From the NCBI GenBank assembly GCA_020073245.1, contig JAIQFQ010000003.1, positions 225,684 to 289,683 of the forward strand: a stretch of 64,000 nt of DNA. The letters run 5' to 3'. Of this stretch, positions 1 to 8,030 are shown piece by piece. A program made the position numbers and the translations under genes. Each line of letters opens with the position of its first letter. Position 1 is the stretch's first letter. This DNA is from Terriglobia bacterium. Lineage in GTDB: Bacteria > Acidobacteriota > Thermoanaerobaculia > Thermoanaerobaculales > Thermoanaerobaculaceae. The notes under the pieces were generated by a model. It worked only from the letters and a program-made list of their open reading frames with translations. It ran no database searches and was not told where the DNA came from.

Positions 1-711
<711 letters not shown>

Positions 712-762
712 GGCGAGAGAGGGCGCAGGGCTCAGGGCAGCGAAAAGACCGAGACGGAAAAG

Positions 763-780
763 GGCGGGCTGAGGCCCGCC
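763..780 (+). terminator. GC-rich hairpin after the P5C dehydrogenase gene
   Basis: A perfect 7-bp stem (GGCGGGC / GCCCGCC) with a TGAG tetraloop sits about 50 bp after the stop codon. There is no T-tract behind it, so intrinsic termination is uncertain; it may act with Rho or protect a 3' end. Confidence 0.45.
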
Positions 781-914
781 ATCGGTGCCTGGCTCGTGGC
801 CGGTTGCGACAGATCCGCGGAGAGGGCATTCCTGCGGATTCCCGCGTGTTGGGGGTGCAACGGGAGGCGTCGGTTGGGTCCGATCTCGGTCAATCTCCTG
901 CCACGGCGGTCGGG

Positions 915-1751
915 TTGAAGGGCTTCCCTCGGTCGTCTGCCGCAGCAGCGGCGCTGGTTCTCGCACTCGCTGCGCCGTCCACCGCTGGGCCGCCGTTCCT
1001 TACCGACGACCCCGAGCCGGTCGAGCTCCAGCACTGGGAAGCCTACCTGTTCACGACGTACGACGCTGCGCGGGAGGCGACCGGGATCCAGGGTCCGGCG
1101 GCCGAGGTGAACTACGGGGCCGCCCCGGGGCTCCAGCTGCACCTCGTCGTGCCCTACACGACCGCCGAGCCGGCAGGCGGCGGCTCAGCTCAGGGTCTCG
1201 GAGACTTTGAGGTAGGAGTCAAGTACCGGTTCGTCGAGGAGGGCGAACACCGGCCGCAGATCGGGATCTTCCCGATGGTCGAGCTTCCGACGGGTAACGA
1301 GCGCCGCGGCCTCGGCAACGGGCGTCTATGGGCGAGGCTCCCGCTCTGGCTGCAGAAGAGCTGGGGACCATGGACGACCTACGGTGGCGGCGGCTACGCC
1401 ATGAACGGCGCGGATGGGGCCCGCGACTACGTCTTCGGGGGCTGGCTCGTCCAGCGCGATCTCGGCAAAAGGCTCACGCTCGGTGCCGAGGTCTACCTCC
1501 GTGGAGCGGACAGCGTGGGAGGTCGCGGGACGTCCATTCTCAACGGCGGCGGAGTGATCGCTCTCGCGCACGGTCTCAGCGTGCTGCTCAGTGCCGGCCA
1601 CAGCGTCACAGGCGAACGCCACGGCATTGCGTACGTCGGCCTCTACTGGACCGGCGGGGGGACGGCAGGGCCGGACGCCCCGGGCCGGGTCGGCGCAACG
1701 TGCGTGGGCCCGGACAAGCGCGTGGCGAGCCTGGCCGGTGGCGGCATGTAG
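915..1751 (+). CDS. secreted, probably outer-membrane barrel protein of unknown role
   Basis: The frame is open far upstream, but the mature-looking protein begins at a TTG at 915. That start gives a clear signal peptide (hydrophobic run SSAAAAALVLALA, Ala-rich cleavage region ending STAG). The rest, about 255 residues, alternates hydrophobic and polar residues in short strands rich in Gly and aromatics. It contains segments such as FEVGVKYRFV and GIFPMVELPTG, which resemble small transporter-like barrels of the phenol-degradation MetA type. That family link is inference. The next gene block, the oxoprolinase operon, has its own promoter, so functional linkage is not evident. Start is uncertain; GTG codons further upstream are possible. 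Confidence 0.6.
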   Translation: MKGFPRSSAAAAALVLALAAPSTAGPPFLTDDPEPVELQHWEAYLFTTYDAAREATGIQGPAAEVNYGAAPGLQLHLVVPYTTAEPAGGGSAQGLGDFEVGVKYRFVEEGEHRPQIGIFPMVELPTGNERRGLGNGRLWARLPLWLQKSWGPWTTYGGGGYAMNGADGARDYVFGGWLVQRDLGKRLTLGAEVYLRGADSVGGRGTSILNGGGVIALAHGLSVLLSAGHSVTGERHGIAYVGLYWTGGGTAGPDAPGRVGATCVGPDKRVASLAGGGM

Positions 1752-1773
1752 GACCTGCCGGGGACTTGCCGCA

Positions 1774-1802
1774 TTGACGGCGCTCGTGCGCGTGCATACC
1801 CT
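1774..1802 (+). promoter_or_regulatory. sigma-70-like promoter of the oxoprolinase operon
   Basis: A -35 box TTGACG (1774-1779) and a -10 box TACCCT (1797-1802) are separated by exactly 17 bp. The ATG of pxpBC follows 21 bp after the -10 box. Confidence 0.5.
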
Positions 1803-1823
1803 GCGAACATCGGACGAGCTCTG

Positions 1824-3491
1824 ATGACCGAAGTCGCGCCGATCCGGCCGGACCTCCGGCACGCCAGCGACCACACCCTGCTGGTCACGTTCGCAGGGGA
1901 GGCCACGGGCGCCGCTCGTCGCCAGGTCCGGCAGGCGCTCGCGATCCTCCAGGCGGAACCGCTCTCCGGCGTGACAGACCTCCACCCCGCGTACGTCTCG
2001 CTGCTGGTCTCGTACGATCCGACCGTTGCTGACCGCGAAGACGTGCGACGCCAGGTTGCCGAGAGGTTGGCAACGGCCGACCGGTTCAACCTGCCCGATC
2101 CTCGGGTCGTTCAGATCCCCGTCGTGTACGGTGGCGAGTGGGGACCGGACCTCCCGGAGGTCGCGACGGTCTCCGGGCTCAGCCCCGATGAGGTTGTTCG
2201 GGAGCACACCTCGGGCGATTACGTCGTCTGCTTCCTCGGGTTCTCACCCGGTTTTCCGTACCTCGGAGGCATGCCGCGCGCCATCGCCGTACCCCGCCGC
2301 TCGACGCCGCGGACACGTGTCGCCGCGGGAAGCGTGGCGATCGCCGGGAGCCAGACGGGGATTTACCCCCTGGCCTCGCCAGGCGGGTGGCAGATCATCG
2401 GCAGGACGCCGCTCACGCTCTTCGACGCGCAGCGGACGCCACCGGCGCTGCTCGCGACGGGCGACCGGGTGACCTTCGTCAAAAGCTCCGGGGTGGAGTT
2501 TCCGGAGCGGGGGAGTGGAGCGGGAACCCCGCCGCAGGCCCCCGACGGTTCGGGTGCGATTCGGGTCGTCAAGCCGGGGTTTCAGAGCACCGTGCAGGAC
2601 CTCGGCCGGCCCGGTCATGCGCACCTCGGTGTCTCGGCCTGTGGTACGGCCGACCCGTTCTCGTTGCGGGTCGGCAACTGGCTCGTGGGCAACCCCGAGG
2701 GCGCGGCCGCGATCGAGATGACGCTTCTCGGCGGCGCGTTCGCGTTCGGCGGCCCGGCCTCGATCGCCATCGCGGGCTCCGACCTTTCTCCCACCCTCGA
2801 CGGACATCCCGTCCCGCTCTGGACCGCCGTCGAGGTACGGTCCGGGCAGACGCTGACGTTCGGCGCCACGCGCGGAGGAGCCCGCTGCACCCTGTGCGTG
2901 GGCGGGGAAATCGCGATCAGACCGGTGCTGGGTAGCGCCTCGACTCACCTCACGTCGGGCCTGGGAGGTCTCGAGGGGCGAGCCCTGCGGGCCGGTGATG
3001 TACTCCCACTCCGTGGCCCCGTGCGGGCCGGTCACCACGGACGGGTGTTTCCCGCCGCAACCGCTTCCCGACTTCTCCGGCGCAACGAACTGCGCCTCGT
3101 GCGGGGCGCGCAGTGGGAGTGGTTCACTCACGACTCCCGGGCGGCGCTCTTTGCCTCGAGTTGGGTTGTGGAGGAGGACTCGAGCCGGATGGGATTGCGT
3201 CTTAGAGGGACGCCACTGACGGCCGAACGCCAGGGTACGATGCTCACCGAAGGCGTGTCCCTGGGTGCGCTCCAGGTGCCAGGGGGCGGCCAACCGATCC
3301 TCTCGTTCGTCGAGCACCAGACCACCGGCGGGTACCCGCAGATCGCCTGTGTCATCGCCGCTGACATCCATCGCGTGGGCCAGCTTCGGCCACGCGACGA
3401 GGTCCGCTTCGTCGAGGTCACGCTCGGTGAAGCCGATGCAGCGCTGCGGGAGTTGCACGCAACGCTGCGGGCCGCCATGGGGGTTACGTGA
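1824..3491 (+). CDS. pxpBC: fused 5-oxoprolinase subunits PxpB-PxpC
   Basis: This 555-residue protein joins both carboxyltransferase-like subunits of bacterial 5-oxoprolinase (PxpB/KipI-like and PxpC/KipA-like, formerly allophanate hydrolase subunits 1 and 2). PxpB spans residues about 10-220 with the signature GFSPGFPYLGGMP and the later SQTGIYPLASPGGW. A short Pro/Gly linker leads to PxpC at about 240-550, with VVKPGFQSTVQDLGRPG and the tail segment VEHQTTGGYPQIACV. With PxpA, encoded two genes downstream, it should convert 5-oxoproline to glutamate with ATP. The usual arrangement is two separate genes; fusion fixes the stoichiometry. The GTG of the next gene overlaps its stop, so the three genes form one coupled operon. 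Confidence 0.9.
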   Translation: MTEVAPIRPDLRHASDHTLLVTFAGEATGAARRQVRQALAILQAEPLSGVTDLHPAYVSLLVSYDPTVADREDVRRQVAERLATADRFNLPDPRVVQIPVVYGGEWGPDLPEVATVSGLSPDEVVREHTSGDYVVCFLGFSPGFPYLGGMPRAIAVPRRSTPRTRVAAGSVAIAGSQTGIYPLASPGGWQIIGRTPLTLFDAQRTPPALLATGDRVTFVKSSGVEFPERGSGAGTPPQAPDGSGAIRVVKPGFQSTVQDLGRPGHAHLGVSACGTADPFSLRVGNWLVGNPEGAAAIEMTLLGGAFAFGGPASIAIAGSDLSPTLDGHPVPLWTAVEVRSGQTLTFGATRGGARCTLCVGGEIAIRPVLGSASTHLTSGLGGLEGRALRAGDVLPLRGPVRAGHHGRVFPAATASRLLRRNELRLVRGAQWEWFTHDSRAALFASSWVVEEDSSRMGLRLRGTPLTAERQGTMLTEGVSLGALQVPGGGQPILSFVEHQTTGGYPQIACVIAADIHRVGQLRPRDEVRFVEVTLGEADAALRELHATLRAAMGVT

Positions 3492-4723
3492 GCGCCAGGG
3501 CCCACGGCGAGGTGTGGTACCGCTCGGTCACGCCGCCGCAGTGGAACACTCTGTTCGCCGCCGCGTTCGGCTGGCTGCTCGACGCGATGGACGTGATGCT
3601 CTACGCATTCGCGCTGACCGCGATCCGGACCGAGTTTTCGCTCTCGGCGGCAGCGGCCGGGGCGCTCGCCTCGGTGACGCTCCTGACATCGGCGATCGGC
3701 GGGATCGTCTTCGGCGTCCTCGCGGACAAGCTCGGGCGTGCGCGATCGCTCGGCTGGTCGATCCTGGTCTACTCAGTGTTCACCGGGTTGACCGCCACGG
3801 CTCGGTCGCTCCCTGAACTGGTGCTCTGGCGGTCGCTCGTCGGGATCGGGCTTGGAGGGGAGTGGGCCGCGGGCTCGGTGCTCGTGGCGGAGACCTGGCC
3901 GGCCGAGCACCGCGGCAAGGCGGTGGGGCTGATGCAGTCGGGCTGGGCGATCGGCTACATCCTGGCGGCGCTCCTCGCGTCGCTGATCCTGCCGAGGTTT
4001 GGGTGGCGTCCTCTGTTTGCCATCGGCGTCGTGCCCGCGATCTTCGCGTGGTGGGTCATGCGGCGCGTCCCCGAGCCCGAGATCTGGCGGCGAACTGAAC
4101 GGGGCACGAGGCTGGCAATTGCCTCGCTGTTTCGCCCGCCGCTCCTGAGGAACGTCGGCGCCGCGACGTCGCTCACGACGTGTGTGTTGTTCGCGTACTG
4201 GGGCTTGTTCACCTGGATCCCTGCGTACCTGGCGAGCCCGGTCTCGGCCGGCGGCGCCGGGATGGGTGTGGTCCGGTCGAGCGGCTGGATCGTGCCGATG
4301 CAGCTGGGCGCGTTCCTGGGGTACGTGCTCTTCGGCGTTTTGGCGGACAGGTTCGGCCGGCGGCCGGTGTTCGCAACCTTCGTGGTGGGTGCCGCAGTGC
4401 TGGTCCCCATCTACGGTCGGGTCGCGGCCTTCCCCGGAGTCCTGATGGCGCTCGGGCCGCTCGTCGGCTTCCTCGGGCACGGCTACTTCAGCGTGTTCGG
4501 CGCCGTCCTCGCCGAACTGTTCCCGTCGGGGATCCGGGCCACGGCCCAAGGCTTCTGCTACAACTTCGGGCGCGCCGTGAGTGCGCTGGCACCGTTCGTG
4601 ATCGGCGCCCTGGCCGACCGGCACGGCATCGGCAGCGCGCTGGCGCTCACGTCGGCTTTCTTCGTGGCCGCGGGGTTTCTGATCCTGCTGCTGCCCGAGA
4701 CGAGGGGAGAGGTCCTGCGGTGA
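3488..4723 (+). CDS. MFS transporter in the oxoprolinase operon
   Basis: This is a 411-residue, 12-helix major facilitator. It has two copies of the loop motif between helices 2 and 3 (GVLADKLGRAR in the N half, GVLADRFGRRP in the C half) and a charged DAMDVMLY segment in helix 1, reminiscent of sialate and sugar-acid permeases. The GTG start overlaps the pxpBC stop (GTGA), and its own stop overlaps the pxpA start. Insertion between the enzyme genes suggests import of 5-oxoproline or a related acid. The substrate is inference from position, not from a recognised substrate motif. Confidence 0.8.
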   Translation: MSARAHGEVWYRSVTPPQWNTLFAAAFGWLLDAMDVMLYAFALTAIRTEFSLSAAAAGALASVTLLTSAIGGIVFGVLADKLGRARSLGWSILVYSVFTGLTATARSLPELVLWRSLVGIGLGGEWAAGSVLVAETWPAEHRGKAVGLMQSGWAIGYILAALLASLILPRFGWRPLFAIGVVPAIFAWWVMRRVPEPEIWRRTERGTRLAIASLFRPPLLRNVGAATSLTTCVLFAYWGLFTWIPAYLASPVSAGGAGMGVVRSSGWIVPMQLGAFLGYVLFGVLADRFGRRPVFATFVVGAAVLVPIYGRVAAFPGVLMALGPLVGFLGHGYFSVFGAVLAELFPSGIRATAQGFCYNFGRAVSALAPFVIGALADRHGIGSALALTSAFFVAAGFLILLLPETRGEVLR

Positions 4724-5505
4724 AGCCGTCAGATCAGCCCCGGTCGATCGACCTGAACGCGGATCTCGGCGAGTTCCCCGAGGCGCTCGCGGACGGGCGC
4801 GAGGAGGCGCTTCTCCGGCTCGTAACCTCCGCCAACGTCGCCTGCGGGGGCCACGCGGGGGACGAGGCAACGATGGCTGGCGTCGTTGAGTTGGCCCGGC
4901 GGCTCGGGGTCTCGGTGGGCGCGCACCCTGGGTACCCGGACCGGGCCGGGTTCGGTCGCGACCCGATGGGCCTCACACCGGCGGAAATCGAGAGAACGGT
5001 CTTCGAGCAGGTGTCGACCCTTGCCACGGTCGCCGAACGTGCCGGTGTTCGATTGGCCCACGTGAAGGCCCACGGTGCCCTCTACAACGATGCCGCGCGC
5101 GACGAGGCCGTCGCGACTGCGATTGCGCGCGCCGTCCGGCGCTGGAGGCCGGGAGCCAAGGTCGTGGGGCTCGCCGGCTCGACGGCCCTGCGAGTGTTCG
5201 CCTCAGAAGGACTGCGGGTCATCCCGGAGTGCTTCGCGGACCGGGTCTATGAAGCGGACGGGTCGCTGCGGTCGAGGAAGCTGCCCGACGCCTTGATCAC
5301 CGACCCGGTCAAGGCTGCGGAGCAGGCCGTTTCGATCGCCGTGAGAGGGAACGCGACCGCCCACGACGGCGGGAGGGTGCTGATCGCCGCGGAGACCATC
5401 TGTGTCCACGGCGACGGAAAGAAGGCCGTCGCGATCGCGCGCGCGATCCGCGAAGCGCTCCGGCAAGCCGGCGTCGTCGTGAGCTCATTCGGCGCTCACG
5501 CATGA
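4720..5505 (+). CDS. pxpA: 5-oxoprolinase subunit A (LamB/YcsF family)
   Basis: A GTG at 4720 overlapping the previous stop gives a 261-residue protein with the full LamB/YcsF signature. It opens with SIDLNADLGEFPEA, then NVACGGHAGDEATM, GAHPGYPDRAGFGR and HVKAHGALYN near the middle, and ETICVHGDG near the end. Family members run 245-260 residues, so the gene is complete. PxpA is the third component of the ATP-dependent 5-oxoprolinase that recycles 5-oxoproline to glutamate. With a glutamate-semialdehyde dehydrogenase at the left edge, this region is centred on glutamate formation. Confidence 0.92.
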   Translation: MKPSDQPRSIDLNADLGEFPEALADGREEALLRLVTSANVACGGHAGDEATMAGVVELARRLGVSVGAHPGYPDRAGFGRDPMGLTPAEIERTVFEQVSTLATVAERAGVRLAHVKAHGALYNDAARDEAVATAIARAVRRWRPGAKVVGLAGSTALRVFASEGLRVIPECFADRVYEADGSLRSRKLPDALITDPVKAAEQAVSIAVRGNATAHDGGRVLIAAETICVHGDGKKAVAIARAIREALRQAGVVVSSFGAHA

Positions 5506-5575
5506 GCCGACATCGGGGTTCTCGCGATCGGGGCATCCGCGGGGTCGTGCCGCAGCGGGTCGGGGCAGGTTCCTG

Positions 5576-5962
5576 ATGGCCCGCGACACCATTGGGCGGC
5601 GGGCCGGACTCGCGGGCGCGGTGATCTGCCTCGTGCTCGGCGTGCTTCAGGCGGCGTTGATCTCGACCCCGACGGCGCGTCGCACGCCGAACGTTTCCGA
5701 TCTCCTGGCGCCCCTCGCGTCGGCTCCTGTTCCGAGGGGCGCGGCGATCGCCCTGTCCATGCCGCCGGCCGTAGGGCGGGAGCGATCGCTTCCGATCCTG
5801 TACGAGGCTGCTTGGCAGCGGCCGGACCTGCGCTGGACCCTCGACGAGAACGATGCCCGCGCCGCGTTCGTCGCGGTGTTGCCGGGCGGCCGGGTACCCG
5901 CGGGGTTCTCGAAGATCTGGCACGCCGGGAATCTCGTCGTTTTCCGGAGGGCCGGGCATTGA
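5576..5962 (+). CDS. small single-pass membrane protein, unknown
   Basis: This 128-residue protein has an N-terminal transmembrane or signal-anchor helix (about residues 10-30) followed by an exported domain of about 95 residues ending FSKIWHAGNLVVFRRAGH. I do not recognise a family. Its stop overlaps the start of the following polytopic membrane protein by four bases, so the two are translationally coupled and probably act together. The C-terminal part resembles the short extracytoplasmic tail domains attached to GT-C glycosyltransferases, which is speculative. Confidence 0.6.
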   Translation: MARDTIGRRAGLAGAVICLVLGVLQAALISTPTARRTPNVSDLLAPLASAPVPRGAAIALSMPPAVGRERSLPILYEAAWQRPDLRWTLDENDARAAFVAVLPGGRVPAGFSKIWHAGNLVVFRRAGH

Positions 5963-7212
5963 GCGTCCTCGCCGGCGTTGCCGGCCCCCTCCTGCTCGGC
6001 GCTGGGATCCATGCGTGGGCGCGGCGGTGGTGCCCCGGGTTGCCCTGGTCGGTCGGAGTCCCTCTCTGGAGCGTTCTCGGCTGCGCAGGCTGGCTGGGAC
6101 TCGCGTCCCTCGGCGGTGTCCGCTGGGGGGCGCCGCTCGTGATCTCGATGGCGGCCGTGGGGGTCATCTGCGCCGCCTCGAGCCTCCGGCGCGGCGTGCT
6201 CCGCCGCCCCGGATTCTGGGCGGTCTGCGCCGCCGGACTAGCCGTTCCTCAGGCACTTCGCGTTGCCATCAACCCATCGTTCGGGTGGGACTTCCGTTAC
6301 ATCTGGGGGTTGAAGGCCAGGGTATTCGCGGCGGCCGGAGGGTACGACTGGGCATGGCTGGCGTGGTCGGGCCACGAATTCGCGCACCCCGATTACCCGC
6401 CGGCCTGGCCGGACCTCCTCGCTTCCGGGGTCCTTCTCGGCGCCGACGCCGCGGTCGTAGCCGCGGTGTGGCAGGGACTGCTGGCGCTCGCGCTCGCGGC
6501 GGCGTGCTGGTGGGCCGCGCGCGCTGCGCCCCCTCCGAAGCGCCTTCTCGCCGCCTGTGTCGGGGCCTGGGCCCCGATCATCTTTGCCCCCGCGCATTCC
6601 GGGTACGCCGAGCCGGTACTGGCGGTCGCCGCGGCGGTGGCTCTGGGATCGTTGCGTGACCTGGCCCGACGAGAACCGGGCAGCCTCCTTCCGCTCACAG
6701 CGGGAGTCGCGGTCCTTGCCCTGACGAAGAACGAGGGAATCGCCCTCGCCGCGGGTGTCGTCGCGGGTGCCGCCTTCGTCGAGCGGCGGCAAGGCCTCCT
6801 CGCGGCGGCCGGGCTCCTCCCGGCTGCGGCGTGGAGGCTCGCGGTCGGGTTGCACGGGGTCGCCGGTGAGACACTGGATCTCGCGCCGCAGCTCCTCGCC
6901 CGCAGGATGCTCGAGCTCCCGGCGGCGGTCGCCAGGTGGCTGTCTTCACCGGAGCTCGCGATTCTCGCTTGCGCCTGCGTCCTCGCCGCGGCCGGGGTGC
7001 GCGGCCGGGGATCCCGAGGCGTCCTCCTGGCCCTCGGGGTGTGGCTGGCGGCGACGGCGGCGATGTACGTCGCCGGGACGCGCGACATTTCGTGGTGGTT
7101 CGCGACGTCACTTGGCCGGGTGCTCGCGGCGCCTCTCTCCGCCGTGGTCGCAATTGCCATCGCCGGACCAGGCGACGCCGCCCCGGGCAAGAGCGGACCC
7201 GCGGGCCCTTAG
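5959..7212 (+). CDS. polytopic membrane protein, GT-C glycosyltransferase-like
   Basis: Start chosen at TTG 5959, which overlaps the preceding stop (TTGA); longer frames would read back through the upstream gene. The 417-residue product has roughly ten to eleven hydrophobic helices. A large loop early on reads GWDFRYIWGLKARVF and later HPDYPPAWPDLL. An acidic motif followed by a D-Y-P-P loop is typical of GT-C membrane glycosyltransferases that use polyprenyl-phosphate sugars. Family placement is inference. It converges on the PIG-L deacetylase gene, overlapping it by four bases at the 3' ends. Confidence 0.6.
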   Translation: MSVLAGVAGPLLLGAGIHAWARRWCPGLPWSVGVPLWSVLGCAGWLGLASLGGVRWGAPLVISMAAVGVICAASSLRRGVLRRPGFWAVCAAGLAVPQALRVAINPSFGWDFRYIWGLKARVFAAAGGYDWAWLAWSGHEFAHPDYPPAWPDLLASGVLLGADAAVVAAVWQGLLALALAAACWWAARAAPPPKRLLAACVGAWAPIIFAPAHSGYAEPVLAVAAAVALGSLRDLARREPGSLLPLTAGVAVLALTKNEGIALAAGVVAGAAFVERRQGLLAAAGLLPAAAWRLAVGLHGVAGETLDLAPQLLARRMLELPAAVARWLSSPELAILACACVLAAAGVRGRGSRGVLLALGVWLAATAAMYVAGTRDISWWFATSLGRVLAAPLSAVVAIAIAGPGDAAPGKSGPAGP

Positions 7213-7943
7213 CGCCCGGGCTCTCGATCCCCCGCGATCGAGCGCACGGTGCTCGAGGAGAGCCGGAGGGTGCGAAACGACTCGGCGAGCGCGAGCCCGC
7301 GCTCCTGGCCGACCTCGCGCGCCATCCGCGTGAACGCCGTGCGGGTTGGTCCGGGAGGAAACTGCGAGGCGTGCTCGCAGATCAAGGCGATCTTCTCCTC
7401 GAACACGTCCGAGATGTCGATCCAGGTGTCGGGCTGATCCGTCGGCCCGAGCCACACTTCCTCGACGACGTGAGGCTCGAGGCCCTCGGCGAGCAGTTCC
7501 GGGAAGATGCCGTGCTTCTTCACCGCAGGGTAGAGCGCCTCGACTGCGGCCTGGGCGGCGGCCCTGTGATCCGGATGGTTGATGTACGTCCCGTGCCGGA
7601 ACCACACGGTCGGGTCCCCCGCGACCACGACCTGGGGTCGTACCCGTCGCATGACCCGGACGAGGTCCCGGCGCAGGTCCAGGGTGGCCTGCAGCAGGCC
7701 GTCCTCGTACCCGAGGCCGACGACCGCGGCGCCGAGTCGGGCGGCGGCTCCCGCCTGTTCGACGCGTCTCCGCGCCACGACTGCCTCAGGTGTGTCGGTT
7801 GGGTCGGCAGTTCCCTTGTCCCCGTCGGTGATGAGGCACAGGGTGATCTGGTGACCGTCCCTGGCCCATTTGAGGAGGGTGCCCCCGGCCATGGTCTCGG
7901 CATCGTCGGGATGGGCGAAAATCGTCAGGATCCGCTTGGCCAT
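7209..7943 (-). CDS. PIG-L/LmbE family deacetylase
   Basis: This is a 244-residue protein with the zinc-binding motif AHPDDAE near the N terminus and the later HPDHRAA, the two hallmark metal-ligand motifs of the family. Members remove N-acetyl groups from sugar conjugates such as GlcNAc-malate in bacillithiol synthesis (BshB) or GlcNAc-inositol. Which substrate applies here is unknown, as no partner glycosyltransferase of those pathways is visible. The reading frame extends upstream, but the ATG at 7943 lies 7 nt behind a TAGTAT box and starts exactly at MAKRILTIFAHPDD, matching the family N terminus. Confidence 0.88.
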   Translation of the reverse strand: MAKRILTIFAHPDDAETMAGGTLLKWARDGHQITLCLITDGDKGTADPTDTPEAVVARRRVEQAGAAARLGAAVVGLGYEDGLLQATLDLRRDLVRVMRRVRPQVVVAGDPTVWFRHGTYINHPDHRAAAQAAVEALYPAVKKHGIFPELLAEGLEPHVVEEVWLGPTDQPDTWIDISDVFEEKIALICEHASQFPPGPTRTAFTRMAREVGQERGLALAESFRTLRLSSSTVRSIAGDREPGR

Positions 7944-7949
7944 GGGCGC

Positions 7950-7956
7950 TATACTA
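7950..7956. promoter_or_regulatory. overlapping divergent -10 boxes
   Basis: The sequence TATACTA reads as TATACT (7950-7955) on the plus strand, towards the DegV fusion gene, and TAGTAT (7956-7951) on the minus strand, towards the deacetylase gene. The minus transcript would begin at or next to its ATG; the plus transcript would have a leader of about 70 nt. Only one polymerase could occupy the site at a time. Confidence 0.5.
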
Positions 7957-8030
7957 CAGGCCGCACCGCGGCTAAGAGACTGGCCCGGCGACGCGGACAC
8001 CGGCGGCGGCTCACTGCACGGGGGCACGGC

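Noticed and set aside
2244..3458. 404-residue open frame opposite pxpBC
   Set aside because: Antisense shadow; Arg/Gly/Pro/His-rich with no recognisable motif and no ribosome site.
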